Below the pieces are notes generated by a model. It worked only from the letters and a program-made list of their open reading frames with translations, was not told the DNA's origin and made no database searches. A stretch of DNA of 48,865 bases. Source: Candidatus Dormiibacterota bacterium (GTDB lineage: Bacteria; Chloroflexota; Dormibacteria; Aeolococcales; Aeolococcaceae). The stretch is from NCBI GenBank assembly GCA_036495095.1, contig DASXNK010000058.1, positions 1 through 48,865 on the forward strand, written 5' to 3'. A program made the position numbers and the translations under genes. This document shows positions 16,122-23,614 of the stretch, piece by piece; the stretch's first letter is position 1; every line of letters begins with the position of its first letter.

Positions 16122-16843
16122 CCGGAGAGCCGGGCGCCACGACGGAGGCGGGGGCCCGGGCGGGCGGTGCGGTGGCGCTGGTCTCCGGGGGTCTCGACTC
16201 GGTGACCCTCGCCCACCTCCTCCACCACCGTGGCCACGCGCCGCTCCACCTCGTCTCCATCGACTACGGCCAGCGCCACCGCCGCGAGCTCGACGACGCC
16301 CGCGCCTGCGCGGAGCGGCTGGGGGCGCGCTGGGACTGCGTCGACCTCGGCTCCCTCGGGGTGCTGCTCGGCGGGTCGGCGCTCACCGATGCCGCGGTCG
16401 AGGTGCCCGACGGCCACTACGCCGACCAGACCATGCGAATCACGGTCGTGCCCAACCGCAACGCGGTGATGCTCACCGTCGCCCACGCCGTCGCCGTCGC
16501 CGGGGGCGCCGCGACGGTGGCCGCGGCCTTCCACGCCGGCGATCACCCCGTGTACCCCGACTGCCGCCCCGCCTTCGTCGACGCCTACCGGCGGATGCAG
16601 ACCCTGGCCACCGAGGGCTTCGCCCCCGCGGACATGCTGGTCACCCCCTTCCTCCACCTCGACAAGGCGGCGATCGTGCGCGCCGGCCACCGGCTCGGCG
16701 TGCCCTTCGAGCGCACCTGGTCGTGCTACCGCGGGGGCGAGCGCCACTGCGGGCGCTGCGGCACCTGCGTGGAGCGGCGCGAGGCCTTCACCCTCGCCGG
16801 CGTGGCCGACCCCACCGCGTACGAGACCGCCCCCGGGGGCTGA
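16118..16843 (+). CDS. queC: 7-cyano-7-deazaguanine synthase
   Basis: The 241-residue enzyme makes preQ0 from 7-carboxy-7-deazaguanine and ammonia using ATP. It has the PP-loop SGGLDS (23-28), IDYGQRHRRELDDA, VPNRNAVML, and the C-terminal zinc site formed by Cys203, Cys211, Cys214 and Cys217 (WSCYRGG...CGRCGTC). The length is typical. ATG at 16118 overlaps the methyltransferase stop, and queE follows two bases after its stop. QueD, FolE and QueF are not in the window. The preQ0 could feed tRNA queuosine, a secondary metabolite, or DNA modification. Confidence 0.95.
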   Translation: MTGEPGATTEAGARAGGAVALVSGGLDSVTLAHLLHHRGHAPLHLVSIDYGQRHRRELDDARACAERLGARWDCVDLGSLGVLLGGSALTDAAVEVPDGHYADQTMRITVVPNRNAVMLTVAHAVAVAGGAATVAAAFHAGDHPVYPDCRPAFVDAYRRMQTLATEGFAPADMLVTPFLHLDKAAIVRAGHRLGVPFERTWSCYRGGERHCGRCGTCVERREAFTLAGVADPTAYETAPGG

Positions 16844-16845
16844 GC

Positions 16846-17529
16846 GTGCTCACCGTCGCGGAGGTCTTCGGGCCGACCCTCCAGGGCGAGGGGCCGTCGC
16901 TGGGGCGCCGCTGCGCCTTCGTGCGGCTGGGCGGCTGCAACCTCGACTGCTCCTGGTGCGACACCCCCTACACCTGGGACTGGAGCCGGTTCCGCCCGGA
17001 GCGGGAGCTGCGCCGCCTCGACACCGCCGCGGTGCTGAGCGCGGTCGAGGCGATGGCCGTCGACATGCTGGTGGTGACCGGCGGCGAGCCGCTGCTGCAG
17101 GCGCGGGCGCTGCTCCCCCTGCTGACCGGAGCCGGGGAGCGGGGATGGCGGGTCGAGGTGGAGACCAACGGCACCGTCGCCCCCCCGCCGGAGCTCGCCG
17201 CGGGGGTGACCGCCTTCAACGTCTCCCCCAAGCTCGCCAACTCGGGGATCGCCGAGGCGGTGCGCATCCGCCCGGCGGCGCTCGCGGCGCTGCGCGGCAC
17301 CGGCCGGGCGGTGTTCAAGTTCGTGGTCACGACCGCGTCCGAGCTCGACGAGGTCGCGGCGGTGGCCGCGGCGCACCGCCTGGAGCCGGTGTTCGTGATG
17401 CCCGAGGGGACCACCGCCGAGGTGGTGGTGGCGCGGATGCGCGAGCTCGCCGGGCCGGCGCTCGAGCGCGGCTTCCACCTCACCCCGCGGCTGCACATCC
17501 TGCTGTGGGGCGACCGGCGGGGCCGCTGA
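16846..17529 (+). CDS. queE: 7-carboxy-7-deazaguanine synthase (radical SAM)
   Basis: The 227-residue radical SAM enzyme rearranges 6-carboxytetrahydropterin to 7-carboxy-7-deazaguanine, the step before QueC. It shows the family N-terminus VAEVFGPTLQGEGPSLGRR, the [4Fe-4S]-binding CxxxCxxC as Cys31, Cys35 and Cys38 (CNLDCSWC), the TGGEPLLQ glycine-rich motif, VEVETNGT, and the FNVSPKLANSG segment typical of QueE. The start is GTG at 16846, two bases after the queC stop. A perfect hairpin follows 16 bases after the stop and probably ends this operon. Confidence 0.94.
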   Translation: MLTVAEVFGPTLQGEGPSLGRRCAFVRLGGCNLDCSWCDTPYTWDWSRFRPERELRRLDTAAVLSAVEAMAVDMLVVTGGEPLLQARALLPLLTGAGERGWRVEVETNGTVAPPPELAAGVTAFNVSPKLANSGIAEAVRIRPAALAALRGTGRAVFKFVVTTASELDEVAAVAAAHRLEPVFVMPEGTTAEVVVARMRELAGPALERGFHLTPRLHILLWGDRRGR

Positions 17530-17545
17530 CCCCGGACGCGGCGAA

Positions 17546-17574
17546 GGGAGGGGGCCCGCGGTGGGCCCCCTCCC
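17546..17574 (+). terminator. Perfect 12-bp hairpin after queE
   Basis: GGGAGGGGGCCC at 17546-17557 pairs perfectly with GGGCCCCCTCCC at 17563-17574 around a GCGGT loop. There is no T-tract after it. Its position just past the queE stop makes termination the likely role. Confidence 0.75.
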
Positions 17575-17592
17575 CTCGAGGTCGTGCCGTTC

Positions 17593-17640
17593 GGTGCGGC
17601 GGTGACCGGCGGCCACGCCGGCCGGGGCCACCACCGCACC
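17593..17640 (-). terminator. Hairpin downstream of the DUF4214 protein gene
   Basis: Arms at 17593-17604 and 17629-17640 pair with one mismatch (GGTGCGGCGGTG against CACCACCGCACC), and an inner CCGGC/GCCGG pair strengthens the structure. It lies 11 bases beyond the minus-strand stop at 17652 and probably terminates that gene. Confidence 0.55.
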
Positions 17641-17651
17641 TTGCGGAGGAT

Positions 17652-19406
17652 CTAGTACCGGGCGTTCGCGAAGAAGTACTCGTCGCAGCTGAGCAGGTTC
17701 ACCGCGCCCACGTCGTCGCTCTGACCGTGGTCGAGGTTGCCGGTCCAGTACGCGAGCCCGGGGGCGTCGGCGGTGCGGTGGAGGTACTTGGAGTACCAGC
17801 CGTTCGCCACCGTGCCGTGGAACTCGTGGGAGTAGGCGAAGTTGTTGCCCATCGCCGAGCGCGGGGTGCCGGTGGCGATGGCGTGGACCCAGTAGTCGGT
17901 CTCGGGCTGCTTCGGGCCGCGGTTGAGGAAGACCTGGTACAGGGCATTGACGAAGGCGGTGTCGTTGCCCTGGCCCCGGTTGGCCGCGTTGTAGAACTCG
18001 GTGCTGCCGCCGATGAGGCCGAGCAGGGCCTCGTTGTAGTCTCCGGCGTTCAGCCGGCCGATCCAGTAGGCGCGGCCCCCGGGGTCCGCGGGCCGGCCCA
18101 GCACCAGCTGGTAGTCGGCGTCGACGATGTGGCCGTGGGCCTCGGTCGAGTCCACGAAGAAGTTGGCGACGCTGGCGCGGCTGGCGCCGCCGTCCAGCTT
18201 CTGGGTCCAGTAGGTGATGCCGGCGGCGTCACCGTTGCGGCCGAGGACGTCGTGGTAGAGGTTGCCGACGAAGCTGCCGTTGCCGGCGGGGACGACGACG
18301 CTGCCCACCGCGATGACGGTGGAGCCGCTCATCGCCCTGATGGTCTGGGTGCCGGGATGGCCGAGCACGACGGTGAAGCTGTTGGGGCCACCGAGCACGG
18401 TCATCAGGTTCTCGGGCTGGGGGTTGCTGCTGGCGTCCACGTAGGTGCTGGTCAGCGACTGGGCGGCGCCGCCGCTGGACAGGCTGATGGTGAAGGGCTC
18501 GAAGGCGCCCGGCGAGGACGTCGACGGGGTCAGCGAGATGGAGATCAGGTGCGCCGGCACGGCGACGGGGTTGGTGTCGCACTGCCAGGGGAAGCCCACG
18601 CCATTCCAGGCGGGGTTCTGGGTGAACGCGATCGGGCTCGTGCACTTGCCCTCGTTCGCCGGGGTCTCGCGGCAGGAGCTGCTCGGGGTGCCCGTCGACC
18701 AGTCGTCGGCGTCAGCGGGAGTCCCGTCGGGGGCGCTGGCGCCGGCGCTGTCGCACGGGGTGCTGGCCACGCCGCCGGCCGGGGCGTACCCGGGATGGGC
18801 CAGGCCGAAGTCGTGGAAGACGATCGGGTCGGCGGCGGTCGCCGAGAAGTACTTGGCGTGGTTGGGATCGTTGGGGAACTGCGCGGCCTTCCCGGTGGGG
18901 GCCATGTTGGTGACCTGGGCGGCGACGGTGCCGTCGTTGTTGACGGTGACGTCGGCGGTCTGCCACTGGCAGGCGCTGCCGCTGTTGCAGGGGGCGTAGC
19001 CGTCCGGGTTGGTGTTGTTGCCGGCCGGGGTCTGGGTCTGCTTCAGCCGGTAGTCGCCGGCGGGCACGCCCTTGAACACCAGGCAGCCCTTGCTGACCGT
19101 GGCGCAGTTGCCCTGCTGCAGCACGCAGGTCCCGACCAGACCGCCCGTGCCCGACGGGAAGGTGACCGCGGTCGTCGGGAGCGCGGTGCCGGTCGCGGTG
19201 GTGAGGACGTACCTGGCGCCGTCGAGGGGCGTCCTGCAGGAGTCCATGGTCTGGACGACGACGTCGTATGGGGCGCTGGTGTTGGACGCCACCGGGGTGG
19301 CGGCTCGCACCGAGGCGCCGTCGCTCCCGATGGCCGACACCACGGACGCGGCGCTGATCAGCAGCGCCGTGAGCCCCATGGTGAACCTGGAACCGGACAG
19401 TCTCAT
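17652..19406 (-). CDS. Secreted protein with SpaA-like N-terminal domain and four DUF4214 repeats
   Basis: The 584-residue protein starts with a signal peptide (about residues 1-36). Residues ~45-170 resemble a SpaA/prealbumin-like beta domain (GARYVLTT, GDYRLKQTQTPAG). A Cys- and Pro-rich middle region and a possible Ig-like segment (~285-375) follow. The C-terminal 200 residues hold four repeats of the DUF4214 type at about 378-422, 428-472, 483-530 and 534-580, each with a pattern like YxxVLGRxxDxxGxxYW. DUF4214 is seen in secreted and surface-layer proteins; its function is not established. The ATG at 19406 has an AGGAAGGGAG ribosome-binding site. It is divergent from a DedA gene. Confidence 0.75.
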   Translation of the reverse strand: MRLSGSRFTMGLTALLISAASVVSAIGSDGASVRAATPVASNTSAPYDVVVQTMDSCRTPLDGARYVLTTATGTALPTTAVTFPSGTGGLVGTCVLQQGNCATVSKGCLVFKGVPAGDYRLKQTQTPAGNNTNPDGYAPCNSGSACQWQTADVTVNNDGTVAAQVTNMAPTGKAAQFPNDPNHAKYFSATAADPIVFHDFGLAHPGYAPAGGVASTPCDSAGASAPDGTPADADDWSTGTPSSSCRETPANEGKCTSPIAFTQNPAWNGVGFPWQCDTNPVAVPAHLISISLTPSTSSPGAFEPFTISLSSGGAAQSLTSTYVDASSNPQPENLMTVLGGPNSFTVVLGHPGTQTIRAMSGSTVIAVGSVVVPAGNGSFVGNLYHDVLGRNGDAAGITYWTQKLDGGASRASVANFFVDSTEAHGHIVDADYQLVLGRPADPGGRAYWIGRLNAGDYNEALLGLIGGSTEFYNAANRGQGNDTAFVNALYQVFLNRGPKQPETDYWVHAIATGTPRSAMGNNFAYSHEFHGTVANGWYSKYLHRTADAPGLAYWTGNLDHGQSDDVGAVNLLSCDEYFFANARY

Positions 19407-19599
19407 GAGCGTTCGTGCTCCCTTCCTGAAAAATCCGTCACGGGAGACCGGTGCCCGGTTCCCCTCCGCACTCGATTCAACGTGGCGTTGGTGGCGATCT
19501 TGCGTACCGACGCGCTTCTCGGCACTCCTCCGTCCCCCGTCCCTGCTCGTATCCTGGGGCGGGCCACGGCCCGTCCACCGCACACGACACGAGGTCCCG

Positions 19600-20559
19600 G
19601 TGAACTTCCTCAACGGGCTGAACGGCACCGTCGCCACCCTGCTTCTCTGTGCCCTCCTCTACCTCGACGAGGTGGGGGTGCCCCTGCCCTTCGCGCCGAA
19701 CGAGGTGCTGCTGGTGCTCGCCGGCCTGCTGATCGGGACCGGCGCGGTGTCGCCCTGGATCTTTCTCCCGATGGCGCTGATCGTCATGGTCGCGGGGTCG
19801 CTCAGCGGCTTCGGCTGGGCGCGCGCCCTCGGCGCCGAGCGGCTGCGTGCCGTCGCCGAGAAGCTCCACGCCGAGAGGGCGTACGACCGCGCCACCCGCC
19901 GGGTCCAGCAGGCCAGCGCCCGCTCGATCGCGGTCACCCGCCTGATCCCCGGGGTCCGCACCTACGCCACCCTGGTGGCCGGCGCCAGCGGCCTGCCGGT
20001 GCGGGTCTTCGCCACCGGCGCGATCCCCGCCCTGGTGGTCTGGGTCGCGGTGTGGGTCGGGCTCGGGGTCGCGGTGGGCGCCCCGGTCGAGCTCTTCCTC
20101 AGCCACTTCGAGCGCCTCGCCACCAGCGGCCTGCTCCTGATGGCCGCGGGAGCCGGGGCCTACCTGGCCATCCGCAGGGTCCCGAGCGCGGACGAGGAGA
20201 TCGAGGGGATGATCTCCCGGGTGCCGAGCGCCGGCCGGCTGGCCCTCGCCCTCATCCTCGACTTCGGCGTGGTGGCCACCATCGTGAGCGGCGCCGATCG
20301 CATCATCCGGGCGGCGGCCCACTTCCACCACGTCGGCCTCCGCGACTTCCTGGTGCTGATCGGCGCGGTGATCGTCGTCTACGTGGTGATCACCCGGCGG
20401 GGCCCGGGCGGCACCGCGGGCGAGCGCCTGGTCAAGGTGACCTACCGGGTGCGCCTCCGCCGGTCGCGCCGGGAGCGGCGCGGTCGCGCGGCGCCGGCGA
20501 CACCGCCGGAGGACGCGGACCCCAGCCCCTCGGAGCCGCGGGAGGCGGCGAGCCGCTAG
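19600..20559 (+). CDS. DedA-family (VTT domain) membrane protein
   Basis: The 319-residue integral membrane protein has the VTT/SNARE-associated domain: YLDEVGVPLPFAPNEVLLVL near the N-terminus and the VTRLIPGVRTYATLVAGASG segment that carries the conserved Arg and Gly residues of the family. DedA proteins are linked to phospholipid flipping and membrane homeostasis. Two or three further hydrophobic segments follow, then a basic, disordered C-terminus. GTG at 19600 fits the family N-terminus; a longer reading would enter the divergent secreted-protein gene. A paralogue with the same architecture lies at 41656-42546. Confidence 0.85.
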   Translation: MNFLNGLNGTVATLLLCALLYLDEVGVPLPFAPNEVLLVLAGLLIGTGAVSPWIFLPMALIVMVAGSLSGFGWARALGAERLRAVAEKLHAERAYDRATRRVQQASARSIAVTRLIPGVRTYATLVAGASGLPVRVFATGAIPALVVWVAVWVGLGVAVGAPVELFLSHFERLATSGLLLMAAGAGAYLAIRRVPSADEEIEGMISRVPSAGRLALALILDFGVVATIVSGADRIIRAAAHFHHVGLRDFLVLIGAVIVVYVVITRRGPGGTAGERLVKVTYRVRLRRSRRERRGRAAPATPPEDADPSPSEPREAASR

Positions 20560-20565
20560 CCGCGC

Positions 20566-20997
20566 CTAGGGCGTCATCCCGAGGGACGGATCGGTGCTGC
20601 CCGGCTGGTTGGGGGCGAGCACCGTGCCCGAGCTGTCGGTGGGGCCGAACTGACCCTCGGGGTCGTCGGCGGCGTTGGGGTCGGTGGTGGGGGCGGTGAT
20701 GCCGTCGGAGGCCGAGGTGCCGTCGACGCCGGGGTCGCCGCCCGCGGTGGTGCCGTCGCTCCCCTCGGTCCCGGGGGCGCCGATGGCGCCGGGGTCACCG
20801 GCGTTGGCGGCGGCGGCGAGCGGTGCGGAGACGGCATGGCCGGAGACCGCGGGCACCCTGACCGCGGCCGGCAGAGGGCCGGGACCGGCGGCGGACGCCC
20901 TCGCCGAGGCGACCATCACCACCGCGACCACGGCCACGGCGATCAGCCCGGTGACCAGGGTGAGAAGGCGGCGCCGGCGGTGCTCGGAGGCGTCCAT
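20566..20997 (-). CDS. Single-pass membrane protein with Gly/Ala/Asp-rich exterior, function unknown
   Basis: The 143-residue protein has a basic cytoplasmic start (MDASEHRRRR), one transmembrane helix at about residues 11-34, and a long low-complexity tail rich in Gly, Asp, Pro, Ser and Thr with no cysteine. Nothing in it matches a domain I know. It converges on the DedA gene, with six bases between the two stops. Confidence 0.6.
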   Translation of the reverse strand: MDASEHRRRRLLTLVTGLIAVAVVAVVMVASARASAAGPGPLPAAVRVPAVSGHAVSAPLAAAANAGDPGAIGAPGTEGSDGTTAGGDPGVDGTSASDGITAPTTDPNAADDPEGQFGPTDSSGTVLAPNQPGSTDPSLGMTP

Positions 20998-21116
20998 GAC
21001 GCTCCCATGGTACGGCCGTGTCCGGCCCGTGAAGCCACCGTCACCGGATCACCACACCGCGGGCGGCCCGCTGGGGGCCTCCGCGCGAGCCCGCCGCGCC
21101 GGTGCATCATGGCGCC

Positions 21117-22016
21117 GTGAGCAGCGCCCCGCTCGCGGTCATCCGCATCGGCATCGACCCGGTCTTCCACATCGGCCCGGCGGCGATCCACTGGTACGGC
21201 GTCATGTACGCGGTTGCCTTCTACGTGGGCTACCGGGTGGCGGTGGTCCCCTACCTCACCCGCCGCGGGGTCGACCGGCCGACCATCGACCGGCTGATCA
21301 CGTGGACGATCATCATGGGGCTGCTCGGCGCCCGCCTCTACTACGTGGTGCAGAGCGGCCTCGGCTACTACCTCAGCCACCCCCAGCACATCCTCGCCTT
21401 CTGGGAGGGGGGGATGGCCTTCTTCGGGGCCATCCTCGGCGCCTTCGCCACCCTCGCGGTGCTCGGCCGGCGCTACCACATCTCCTTCTGGGTGCTGGCC
21501 GACGCCGCGGTGCTCTTCGGGGTGGTGGGGCAGCCGATCGGCCGCATCGGCAACCTGATCAACGGCGACATCCTCGGGGGCCCCAGCACCCTGCCCTGGG
21601 CGACCGCCTACACCAACCCCGACGCCATCCTCCAGACTCAGCAGGGCTTCAGGTTCTGCGACCCCAACGCGGTGGTCTGCACCGCCTACCAGCCGGCGGC
21701 GGCGTACGAGGCGATCGGCACCATCCTCATCGGCCTGGTGCTGCTGGCACTGCTGCGCCGGGGGGTCAGGGACGGCGTCCTCGCGATCACCTACGTGGCT
21801 CTGTACGCGGTCAGCCAGATCGTCATCTTCCGCTGGCGGGAGAGCGAGCCGGTGATCGCCCTCGGCCTCAAGCAGGCGCAGCTCACCGCCATCGTCGTGC
21901 TCGTGGTCGGGGTGCCGCTGCTGCTGCTGCTCCGCCGCCGCAGCCGGGGCGACGCCGAGGTCCGCGGCGGCCGGCCGGTGACGGAGTCGACCCAGCCGGC
22001 GGAGCCGGTGGCATGA
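21117..22016 (+). CDS. lgt: Prolipoprotein diacylglyceryl transferase
   Basis: The 299-residue inner-membrane enzyme transfers diacylglycerol from phosphatidylglycerol to the lipobox cysteine of prolipoproteins such as those at 1533 and 36949. It has seven or so hydrophobic segments, the early IHWYGVMYAVAF motif, an FWEGGMAFFGAILG segment, and the Lgt signature GRIGNLINGDILGGPS. Length and topology fit the family. GTG at 21117 is preferred; GTG at 21102 is also possible. A yggT gene with its own promoter follows on the same strand. Confidence 0.93.
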   Translation: MSSAPLAVIRIGIDPVFHIGPAAIHWYGVMYAVAFYVGYRVAVVPYLTRRGVDRPTIDRLITWTIIMGLLGARLYYVVQSGLGYYLSHPQHILAFWEGGMAFFGAILGAFATLAVLGRRYHISFWVLADAAVLFGVVGQPIGRIGNLINGDILGGPSTLPWATAYTNPDAILQTQQGFRFCDPNAVVCTAYQPAAAYEAIGTILIGLVLLALLRRGVRDGVLAITYVALYAVSQIVIFRWRESEPVIALGLKQAQLTAIVVLVVGVPLLLLLRRRSRGDAEVRGGRPVTESTQPAEPVA

Positions 22017-22042
22017 GCCCCGGCCGCGTCATCGTCGCAGGG

Positions 22043-22048
22043 TAGGAT
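22043..22048 (+). promoter_or_regulatory. TAGGAT -10 box for yggT
   Basis: TAGGAT sits eight bases before the ATG at 22057 with no ribosome-binding site between them. The start of transcription would fall at or next to the ATG, so the mRNA is probably leaderless. Confidence 0.5.
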
Positions 22049-22056
22049 CGCGGACC

Positions 22057-22638
22057 ATGCATGAGCTCGCCCAGATCGTCGCCCTCCTCGTCCGGATCGA
22101 GATCATCCTGATCTTCGCCCGGGTGCTGCTCTCATGGTTCCCGGGGATCCCTCCCTGGCACCCGGCGGTGCGCCTCCTCAGCGCCGTCACCGATCCGATC
22201 CTGATGCCCTTCCGGCGGATGCTGCCCAGCATCGGCGGGCTCGACTTCTCGCCGATCGTCGCGATCGTGGCGCTGCAGGTGGTGGGCGGGTTCCTCGTCG
22301 ACCTGATCGAGCCGCGCGGCGGATCGCTCGCGCTCTCGCTCGCCATCGCGCTGCGCGACGTGGTCCACACCGTCCTGCTCGTGCTGGTGATCATCGTGCT
22401 GCTCCGGGTGGTGATCTCCTTCATGAAGGTGAGCCCCTTCCATCCCGCGGTGCGGCTGATCCGGGACATGTCGTCACCCCTGGTGCGGCCCTTCGCCGGG
22501 GTGGGCGCGCGCAGCGCCGCCGCCGACGTCCCCGCGCTCGTCGCCCTCGCGGTCTACGTGATCCTGCTCATCGTCGCCGGCCGCCTGCTCGACCAGCTGG
22601 TGCTGAGCATCGCCGGGCAGACCGTCATCGTCGGCTGA
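22057..22638 (+). CDS. YggT-family membrane protein, two YggT domains
   Basis: The 193-residue membrane protein contains two copies of the YggT unit. Both have a hydrophobic helix followed by a HPAVRL segment and a PxxxPFR-type loop: WHPAVRLLSAVTDPILMPFR in the first half and HPAVRLIRDMSSPLVRPF in the second. YggT proteins are small integral membrane proteins tied to cell division or osmotic stress in some bacteria; the molecular role is unclear. The gene follows lgt by 40 bases. Confidence 0.88.
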   Translation: MHELAQIVALLVRIEIILIFARVLLSWFPGIPPWHPAVRLLSAVTDPILMPFRRMLPSIGGLDFSPIVAIVALQVVGGFLVDLIEPRGGSLALSLAIALRDVVHTVLLVLVIIVLLRVVISFMKVSPFHPAVRLIRDMSSPLVRPFAGVGARSAAADVPALVALAVYVILLIVAGRLLDQLVLSIAGQTVIVG

Positions 22639-22699
22639 GCCCGGGGGTCGGCACCTCGTGGCCGGACGGGTGCGCCCGGGCCGGCCGTGCCGGGTCCGG

Positions 22700-23614
22700 T
22701 CAGGCGGCCGCCCACCAGCGCAGCAGGGGGACGAGGTCACCGGCCTCGCGGAGGGTGACGTCGACGCCGAGGGGGCGCAGCGCCTCGGCCTCGCCGCCGA
22801 CGATGACGCCGCGCACCGGAGGACCGCCGGGACGCTCGGCGCGGTGACGGCGCACCAGCTCCCAGTCGTCGCGCACGTCCCCGGCGTACACGGCGGCGCT
22901 CGAGCCGCAGGCGTCGAGCACCCGCTCGAGGCAGGCGGGGTCGGGCTTGCGCAGCTGGTCCCCGGTGACCACCGCGTCGACGTCGGCGAGCGACCAGCCG
23001 AGCAGCTCGAGCGCCGCCTCGAGCTCGGGCGGGGTGCGGCCGGTGATCAGCGCCACCCGGGCGACCTGCGCGGTCTCGCGCAGCCGCCGGGGCAGGTCGG
23101 CGGCGACCAGCGGGCGCTCGGCGTCGACCAGCCCGGCGGCGGTGGTGACGTGCCGCGGATCCTCGCCGAAGACGGCGCGGAAGCGGTCGGCGCCCCAGTA
23201 GTGCTCGTCGAAGACACGGACGCAGAGGCCGCCGTCCACCCGGGGCAGCTCCGGCGCCGCGGCGCGGAGCCCGGCGAGCCCGCCCCCGGCGGCCTCGACC
23301 GCGGAGAGCAGCGCCTCGAGGCGGCCGGCCGCCCCGCCGGCGCCGACCGCGGCGAGGGCGATGCTGCTGTGGATGTCGTCGTTGAAGCCGCCGGCCCGCT
23401 TGAGCTGCGCGATCTCGGCGTGGCTGGGCGTCCACGGCCGCTCCACGCCCATCAGCCGCTGCAGCGCGGCCACGGTGTGCCGCACCGCCTCGCGGAAGGA
23501 GGGCTCGACGTCGACGAGGACGCCGTCGACGTCGAGCGCCACGGTATCGGGGTGGAACGGCATGGCCGCCGCCGCGGTGAGCCGGGCTCCCGGAGGGAGG
23601 GCCGCCGCCCCCAT
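22700..23614 (-). CDS. HAD-superfamily hydrolase
   Basis: The 304-residue protein is a haloacid-dehalogenase-like phosphatase. It shows motif I as VALDVDGVLVD with the nucleophile Asp and the acid/base Asp two residues later, motif II near VALITGRTP, and the motif III/IV region LRKPDP...YAGDVRDDWE. A helical cap lies between motifs I and II. The substrate is unknown. ATG at 23614 overlaps the dnaE stop (TGATG), which couples the two; ATG at 23573, nearer to motif I, is an alternative. Confidence 0.8.
   Translation of the reverse strand: MGAAALPPGARLTAAAAMPFHPDTVALDVDGVLVDVEPSFREAVRHTVAALQRLMGVERPWTPSHAEIAQLKRAGGFNDDIHSSIALAAVGAGGAAGRLEALLSAVEAAGGGLAGLRAAAPELPRVDGGLCVRVFDEHYWGADRFRAVFGEDPRHVTTAAGLVDAERPLVAADLPRRLRETAQVARVALITGRTPPELEAALELLGWSLADVDAVVTGDQLRKPDPACLERVLDACGSSAAVYAGDVRDDWELVRRHRAERPGGPPVRGVIVGGEAEALRPLGVDVTLREAGDLVPLLRWWAAA

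Noticed and set aside
16956-20699. A 1247-residue open frame running through queE, the DUF4214 gene and DedA
   Set aside because: It crosses both hairpins and three supported genes in other frames, and its composition is biased and without domain structure.
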